Below, in pieces: positions 57,291 to 64,000 of a stretch of DNA of 64,000 bases. Source of the DNA: Lamellibrachia satsuma (Eukaryota > Annelida > Polychaeta > Sabellida > Siboglinidae). The position numbers and the translations under genes are program-made. The notes beneath the pieces are model-generated. The model was not told the DNA's origin, searched no databases, and worked only from the letters and a program-made list of their open reading frames with translations. Each line of letters opens with the position of its first letter. The stretch's first letter is position 1. The stretch lies in the NCBI GenBank assembly GCA_033239005.1, contig BSQZ01000052.1, forward strand, positions 3,382,501 through 3,446,500. Reading direction: 5' to 3'.

Positions 57291-59290
57291 ACCAAATATT
57301 TTGGACAGCCCTGGACAGTTGAGTCATTAATCTGAGTTTTTAACAGTTTCCCCCTGTTTATATCATATATGGTATCATTGATATTTAATCAAATTTACTG
57401 TAAACTTTGAGTCTTCAACATCCTAATCACCAACATGTATTCTCCATGGGGAAATAAACCTTGTCCACTGAGAAAGAAAATGAGATAAGGCCTGAATGGT
57501 TTGACTTTGGTTTTACTGTCTGTTGCAGTAACTTAGTATTTGTTTTTGATGCAAATGCTGGATTATATTGTTCTTGTTCACAGTGTTTCAATAGCACAGT
57601 AGACAGCGTCTATGATGTAATGTTGACAGCTTCCTGGCTGTTACCAAATTCAGGGTGACATACTAATAGCAGACAAATATGATTTTAATAGTAAATTTAA
57701 GGGGTAAAGATTAACAGTATCAAGTCAGTTATTCAAACAAAATCAATTCCAATTCCAACTGACTTTTAAAAATCAATTCCATACATGCATACATACGTAC
57801 GCATGCACGCACGCACACACGCACGCACGCATGCACATGTATACATAAATACAAGACTGACTGGTCGGAAACTTGACACTGATCATGATTGTACGTTTCA
57901 CTGTGTATGTTAGTCATGTGATCAAGTGGTCACAATGTTGACACTGACCAAATGACAGAGTATCAGGATGTGACTGTAGCACTAGTTACATGGCTGAGTA
58001 GTCACATTGTAGGTCTGTCAGTATGATTGACTTGTACAGATATTGTCAGTGTTTGCACAACTGAATGCTGTTGGTTTAGAGACTCTGGTTGCAATACGCT
58101 TGATTACATGTGTCTTGATTTAAACAAACTTCAGTTCTGCTGTTATTTGTTTGCCGAGAACAGCAGTTTCCTGCTCCTGAGGATTGGAAGAGTAATTCTA
58201 GAGGGAAGATATGATGAATGTCTTGGAGGGCTGTTGTATCATGCCGTAATTTCATACCATGTTGAGCTGTCCCCTAACCATACACATCTCCCAGTGGTTG
58301 TGAGGGTGAACTAAACCTGGCAGTGACTGGTAGAAACTGCTGGGTGCTCGCTGGGATATGTACAATCCAATTCACTGATGAAGATAAACAAACAGGGCAG
58401 TCTGCTTGTCATAACACAACTGGTGGATGCATTGCGTGAAGTTGGTGCTCTCTGATGTGTGAGTATATATATATGTGTGTGACTGATACTGAGAGGTGCT
58501 GACTGTTTACTACAACCTGTAACCTTTGTTTTAAAGCGAGATTTATAAAACCAGATTACTATGTGGTATGTGTTCTGAACACACATAGCTATTTAAAAAT
58601 GTGAATTTTGTTTTAAATAGCAATCAATACCAATGATATATGGATTTCTCAAAAATTATAATTGTGTTGGTGTGACTACCATATCATCATGGGCCATCAT
58701 CATTGTCCAGTCGTATTTGTGTTGGTGTGACTACCATATAATTACGAGTCATCATCATTGTCCAGTCATAAATGTGGTTGCAGTGATTCAGTGCTAGTGT
58801 ATGTAAAGTGTGTCAGTGTACATATGTATTGAGTGTACATGTATTGAGTGTACATGTATTTAGTGTACATGCAAAGGTTTGGAGTTCAGCCAGTGCAAGA
58901 AATATTGTGGTATATTTTACAAGAACTGTTGGTATATAATATAAATATAATGTAAGGAGATTATTGTAGAATCTGTATGTGGCTGTGATTCGGCCATAGC
59001 TGCTGTTTAGGCAGAAGTGGAAGTAATGGTATTTTGGGTGTGTTCCATGAACTGTCACCAACAAGTACCAGGTTAACCATTCATATTTTTTGCAGAATGT
59101 TTCCAGATTGAATATAGCCTGCTTATAACGAGGGCTGCTGGTGGTAAGTCGACACTCCCTGATGTATTCAGCTACATCCGACCCAGTTTGGCTGTCTACA
59201 GAGTTGTTAGTTTATCACTCATTGGGAGACAGGGTTACATTAGGCAACAGCAGATGAAACATGTCAGTTTGGAAAAACACATTTAAATAC
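57291..59290. other. Intergenic DNA with small repeats
   Basis: Positions 57,786-57,832 are a short CATGCAC/GCACGC microsatellite. Positions 58,660-58,770 hold two copies of a unit of about 64 bp (GTGTTGGTGTGACTACCATA). Positions 58,820-58,870 hold three TGTATTGAGTGTACA units. No gene seen. Confidence 0.45.
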
Positions 59291-59319
59291 AAGTGATGTA
59301 TCCTAAACTGCCTCACATC

Positions 59320-59895
59320 CATGGTCTGTACCACAAGCCTCATAAGCCTCATAACCCTAGACTGCCTCAAAGCCCTAGAATGCCTCACAGCCCTGGAATA
59401 TATCACAAGCTTAGAATGCCCCACAGTCCTAGACTGCCTCACAGCCCTGGAATATATCACAAGCCTATATTGCCCCACAACCCTAGACTGCCTCACAGCC
59501 CTGGTATATATCACAAGCCTAGAATGCCCCATAACCCTAGACTACCTCACAGCCCTAGAATGCCCCACAGTCTTCAATTGTCACAGCCATGGAATGTCCA
59601 CATCCCTGGAATGCCTCACAGTAATAGAATGCCTCACTGCACTAGGCTGCCTCACAGCTGTAGAACGCCTTAGAGCCTTAGAATGCTTTACAGCCCTAGA
59701 CTGCCCCATAACCATAGAATGTCTCATAAGTCTAGACTGCCTCACACCCATTGAATTACCTCACAGCCATAGACAGTCTTACAACCCTACACTGCCCCAC
59801 AGCTGTAGAATGTGTAGACTACCTCACAGCCCTAGAATGCCTCACATCCCTAGAATGTCTCACAAGCATAGAATGCCCCACAACCCTATGACAGG
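59320..59895. repeat. 18-bp minisatellite open in several frames
   Basis: Units such as CCTAGACTGCCTCACAGC (18 bp) vary at a few positions. Because 18 is a multiple of 3, plus ORFs stay open (one of 126 codons with PRLPHS-like hexads, one of 250 codons with LDCLTALE-like hexads). No start context, splice sites or family support coding. Confidence 0.85.
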
Positions 59896-60354
59896 AAACC
59901 TGACATCATTATTTACTTTACTTCAGTTTTATTGTGCCAATTGTATGTGTGCTTACTGCAGACTTATTGAGTGGTGCTATGAGTGTGCCACCTGCTTTGT
60001 GTTTGGTAAAGGCATGAAATCTTACTTAGATAAATGCTGCTGTCTTATCAGTGGTGGCCATCTTCTAACTTAAATGTACCACTGAAGCAGTCTATGAGGT
60101 TGTTCCACCTGTGTAGTCTTGTCACTGCTTGTCATAACATTGGCACAAATAGGGGTCATCTCATAACAACACAGTAAATAGTATGCATATGTACATACAG
60201 ATATATAAGTGTTGTTAATAAATATGCCAACCCTAAAGCTTCTGCATAGAGTATTTGGGTCATGTTTTTGTCTGCATTTGTAATGTTGATGGTTGAGCAA
60301 TAGTTCTGGGATACATTTTTTTGCATTTATTATGGGGCTTATGTGCTCTACTGG

Positions 60355-60530
60355 CTGAACAGTCTTTAACAAGATTTTAACAAGATTGCCATCCCAAACA
60401 ACAAGTTCCAGATGGCAAGTGGACAAGGAAGCCATTGGCTTATCGAGAGTCCAACAATTTTCTCATCTAGGTGTAGCCCGCCCTTCTCAAATATCTGTCA
60501 GTTCTATTTTTAAACATCTATTTGGTATTA
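60355..60530 (-). mobile_element. CR1/L2-like LINE 3' tail, copy C
   Basis: Inverted copy of the tail at 54,660-54,830: minus-strand GATGTTTAAAAATAGAACTG, GATAAGCCAATGGCTTCC, CACTTGCCATCTGGAACTTG, GATGGCAATCTTGTTAAAAT. Only the last codons of the ORF and the 3'UTR remain. Confidence 0.8.
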
Positions 60531-60959
60531 TTTCTGCTGTAGTATAATTCTGGCTGTGACATCTAGTCCTGATGTTTGGCCATACCTTTGATTAGATATA
60601 TATTCATAATTTAAAAGAGCTTGTTCATTTATGATTTTCAAGTAGAAATATTTTTTAACACATTTGAAAAGTACTTTTTCCAATAGTTTAATAAACACAA
60701 TATAATTTTTCAGGTTTTTATTAATGCGACATGATACAGTTAAAAGTTATTGTTGAGTCAATCTTTTTGACCAAATGCTGAATATTTGAAGACTCCGTTA
60801 ACCGACACTGACTCTTTCCATTCTCTGAGTTTTCTCTTTCCACTACAAAACACCACTTAAAATGTTTAGTTTCAAAATCAATATGAGTTTCTACATTCAG
60901 TCCTGTATCTGATCCCTTGTAATGATGTCCTTGACTTAGTTATTTTTACAAAGCCCTGC

Positions 60960-61500
60960 CTCTGGTACACTCAGTGGTGTCTGTGCGGTGGTGCAGTCAG
61001 CTAGGCGTAAGAGTCCTGCCTTCATGCACGTGATTAAGGATGTTGCCTGAGGCTGGTTTAGTGATGATTGTGTTTGTGTTTTGCCCGAGGTCATGTGACA
61101 TAGAGAATGTTTTCTTTTTTTCCCACTTGAAGGGTCAACCCACTGCTGGGGCAGTTTACTGCTGGAGCCAACTTGCTGCTGGAGCTAACCCAATGTTGGG
61201 TCCAATGCAATTCTTGGGCCTACTTAATACTGGGGCCAGCTTACTGTTGCTTACTCATTGCTGGGGCCAACTCACTGCTCACCTCACCTCACCTCACCTC
61301 TCCTCTTCGGGCCCAGTGGCCCATAAGGCCGAAGTGCCTCTCCTCCAGCTCACTCTGTCAGCTGCTACATGTCTGGCTTCATTCCAGCTGTTCCACCCCA
61401 ATATGCGTCTTTCATTTTCAATAGTTGATCGCCACGTTGTCTTTGGTCGCACAACCTTTCTTCTATAAAACTCACTCACTGCAGGGGCAGTATTTTGAGT
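60960..61500. repeat. Dispersed-repeat-like block
   Basis: Positions 60,978-61,070 have a tRNA-like A-box stretch (GGTGGTGCAGTCAGCTAGGCG), and 61,130-61,280 repeat CTGCTGGGGC words. Positions 61,280-61,460 contain CACCT repeats and a GGGCCCAGTGGCCCATAAGG block. It looks like fused repeats; family not assigned. Confidence 0.35.
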
Positions 61501-61659
61501 CTGTCTGTATTTTATTTTGAGTAGACCACAATGTTCATAAGACACTTTGATGCTGTCCTGCTGTCAACTGCACTGCCATTTCAATACATTGTACCTAGAT
61601 AGCTGGCTGTTTCATGGATACAACCTGTCACTTTGTGGACATGTGAACATAGAGATTAA

Positions 61660-62657
61660 CCATTTCAGTACGACAGGCCAAATTTCTGGCCGCGTGGTGT
61701 GAAGCTACAGTAGGACAGGCCGGATTTTCGGCATTGGCTAAGTTCACCATCTAAAGCTTTTACTCATAATTATCCACTATATGGAGCCACTTGTTATATA
61801 CTATTGTCATGGCGAACGAATGAGCTATTCAGTAGTAGCAGCAGTCATTGATTATCGCTTAATATCATTTTACAGAGATTTTCACAGTTTTTAATGATGA
61901 ATTATCAAAATCTATGATCACCACAGTGGATGACATTACTTCAACTGGCGATTTACTGCTGTATGTTTTGGACAGATTATTTGATAGTTTTAGCGACAAA
62001 TCTTTGTCGGATGTTGAGTGAACTTAGCGACCGAGCCGGAGGTGAAATGAACACTGACAACAGGAGTATTTTCGATCGCTACACGGACATCAGTGATGAC
62101 GAATGTGAAGATGTAAACCCTGAGGATGAGCTGTGCACTGTGCCATCAATGCTGGATGGTGCGTCGTTGCCAGAGGTTGATTTTTGTACGAAGGAAAAGG
62201 TGTCTGTGAATCCAAATCCATGCAAAGTTTGATTGGAATCGGTCCAGTAGCGATGGATGTGTTAGCAAATATACATATAAACACTTCTGTCATATATGTA
62301 TAAAATACAGACGAATAACTTGTTTTTCACTTTCTTATACTTCACAAAATGTACTTGATATTGTATTTTATATCATAGTACACTCCTGTAGCATGATCAA
62401 CATGAGTAGTTTACATTAAATATGTACATTGGTATACAACTGTGTTCAGCAACTGCAAAAACGTTGAAATCTTGGATTGCTGGTTACCATGACGTTGCTC
62501 ACTTTACTCGCTGATTATCGTACTTTCAGAATATATATAATATTCCTATTTGTTGCTGAAATCTTGGCTTGAAGTGATGCAGTCGATTTTCTTGCATATT
62601 CACTGGGAATGTAGTATTCAGTGGTCACAGCAGATCAGGGCTGTAGTACGGAAATGG
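61660..62657 (+). mobile_element. Second piggyBac-like remnant
   Basis: The ends CCATTTCAGTACGACAGGCC and (inverted) CCATTTCCGTACTACAGCCC are flanked by TTAA at 61656-61659 and 62658-62661. Inside, a plus frame ends in an acidic segment (MNTDNRSIFDRYTDISDDEC, EDVNPEDELCTVPS) like a piggyBac transposase N-terminus, stopping at 62,232. The catalytic domain is missing. Confidence 0.75.
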
Positions 62658-63475
62658 TTAATGTGTATGAAATAGTGTCACATGTCATCTTATACCTTGT
62701 TTGATTCAGCACAAAGTAGTTATACTGCTGACAATGCTCTGTTAGTGTTGGCAAACTTTATCCATAAAATAGTGTACACATGGAATGTGTAACAATACTT
62801 AACGGTTCTTGTTTGTTGCTCCTCTGAACACGGCAGGAGTCGGGGGCCCTGAGGATGTACGTGTTATGGAAGCTTTATTATCATTATAGCTCCATAATTG
62901 TGATAGTTCACAACTGTGTGCTGAAATAATTATGGTATAATTATAAAGGTTTGGGGTGAAGTGTAAAGGCCTTAGAGTGGTCCCACGGGTTGGTTGGATA
63001 CAGTGCTATATAAAACTTACCTTTGTAATTACATATTATGAACTATTATAGTTCTAAAGATTCAGATTTAAAACACCTTCCAGAATTCACACATGATCAA
63101 GCTTGTTCAAAAGAAACATGCTCATCACCTAGCGAGCATACGTTCAGTTTAACAATCTAAAAAGTTCACAGTTGCACTAGATATAATTATGTCCTCTGCA
63201 TGAGCTATCTCACTTTACTATACTGGTCTGGATCGAGATTGCATTGATAAGATTGCTGTTGATATGTGACTTATATGCGTGTGACTAGATGCGTCATCTC
63301 ATGTAACATCTGTTGTCAAACAGCTGCTGTATATGCCTCGGGCTGGTCTCGGCACACTAGAGGAATTTATAGTTAGAAACTGGTAGGTGATTTCTTCTTC
63401 CATTACAGCTCATGTCTGTGTGTCAGTCACATGTAGCTAGAGTATTGTCAGCTGGGTACATTCATACCATACATA
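62658..63475. other. Intergenic DNA
   Basis: Positions 62,940-63,040 end with GGTTGGTTGGATACAGTGC and TATATAAAAC, like the tail of an invertebrate SINE/LINE. Nothing else recognised. Confidence 0.35.
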
Positions 63476-63985
63476 CATGGTAGGTTAGAGGCCACCACTC
63501 TGTGAGCCTAAGACAGCCAGCACAGCCTAGACAGCAGGTAGCTAGAAGGGACCAACTGGTCCAGACAGCAGGTAGCTAGAAGGGACCAACGGGCTCAGGC
63601 AGCAGGCAGCTAGAAGGGACCAACTAGCCCAGGCAGCAGGTAGCTAGAAGGGACCAACGGGCCCAGGCAGCTAGAAGGGACCAACTGGCACAGGCAGCAG
63701 GCAGCTAGAAGGGACCAACGGGCCCAGGCAGCTAGAAGGGACCAACTGGCACAGGCAGCAGGCAGCTAGAAGGGACCAACTGGCCCAGGCAGCTAGAAGG
63801 GACCAACTGGCCCAGGCAACAGGCAGCTAGAAGGGACCAACTGGCCCAGGCAGCAGGAAGCTAGAAGGGACCAAATATCCCAGACCGCAAGTAGCCAGAA
63901 TGGACGAACTAGCCCAGGCAGCAGGTAGCTAGAAAGGACCAACTAGCCTAGGCAGCAGGTATCTAGAAGGGACCAACAGTGTTCA
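63476..63985. repeat. 27/34-bp composite minisatellite at the window edge
   Basis: Units share CAGCTAGAAGGGACCAAC and differ by presence of an extra 7-bp CAGCAGG-type insert (27 or 34 bp). Confidence 0.93.
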
Positions 63986-64000
63986 GTGTCTCATCAGAAA

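Overview
The window is animal nuclear DNA, most likely from a marine invertebrate. It has many short exons with GT/AG introns, animal-specific domain families, and a dense load of LINE remnants, DNA transposons, minisatellites and (TA)n or (TGCG)n microsatellites. I cannot fix the phylum from sequence alone.

Left third (1-10,013, minus strand): one gene read right to left. Twelve coding exons join with consistent splice sites and reading phase into an open frame of 922 codons that runs off the left edge. It encodes an acidic/serine-rich N-terminus, ARM-type helical repeats, a complete TIR domain that keeps the glutamate at the NADase catalytic position, and then the N-terminal homology region of TRPM (melastatin) channels. 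That last module is the SLOG-like LSDAT fold that binds ADP-ribose in TRPM2. A TIR enzyme domain joined to the ligand-sensing module of an ADP-ribose-gated channel family is the most interesting content here. Whether channel, ankyrin-like or NUDIX parts follow lies outside the window. Introns of this gene carry a dead LINE, two hairpin elements, a CCATGG palindrome field and long (TA)n tracts.

Middle (15,231-22,798, plus strand): a divergently oriented gene of eight coding exons (1,209 codons plus stop, all phases fit). It encodes an AT-hook followed by about 17 C2H2 zinc fingers. Several fingers are completed only across splice junctions, which supports the model. Its fourth intron/exon boundary lies in a 41-bp tandem repeat, so the 3' splice site itself is duplicated several times.

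Between these genes (10,014-15,230) lie a large imperfect foldback, a 5'-truncated LINE with a 34-bp direct repeat on each side, and microsatellites.

Right two thirds (22,799-64,000): no complete host gene is recognised, only a few orphan exon-like ORFs (30,555; 41,895; 42,726-43,049 region). It is a transposon and satellite landscape. It holds a 4.3-kb element with terminal inverted repeats carrying a split SAM-domain gene; an internally deleted piggyBac nested in it at TTAA, with a duplicated empty site beside it; a second piggyBac remnant near the right end; two pogo/Tigger-like elements, one inserted at a TA inside a 31-bp minisatellite; LINE 3' ends; a tRNA-derived SINE; a Penelope-type hammerhead-like motif; and minisatellites of 59, 31, 18, 16 and 27/34 bp units.
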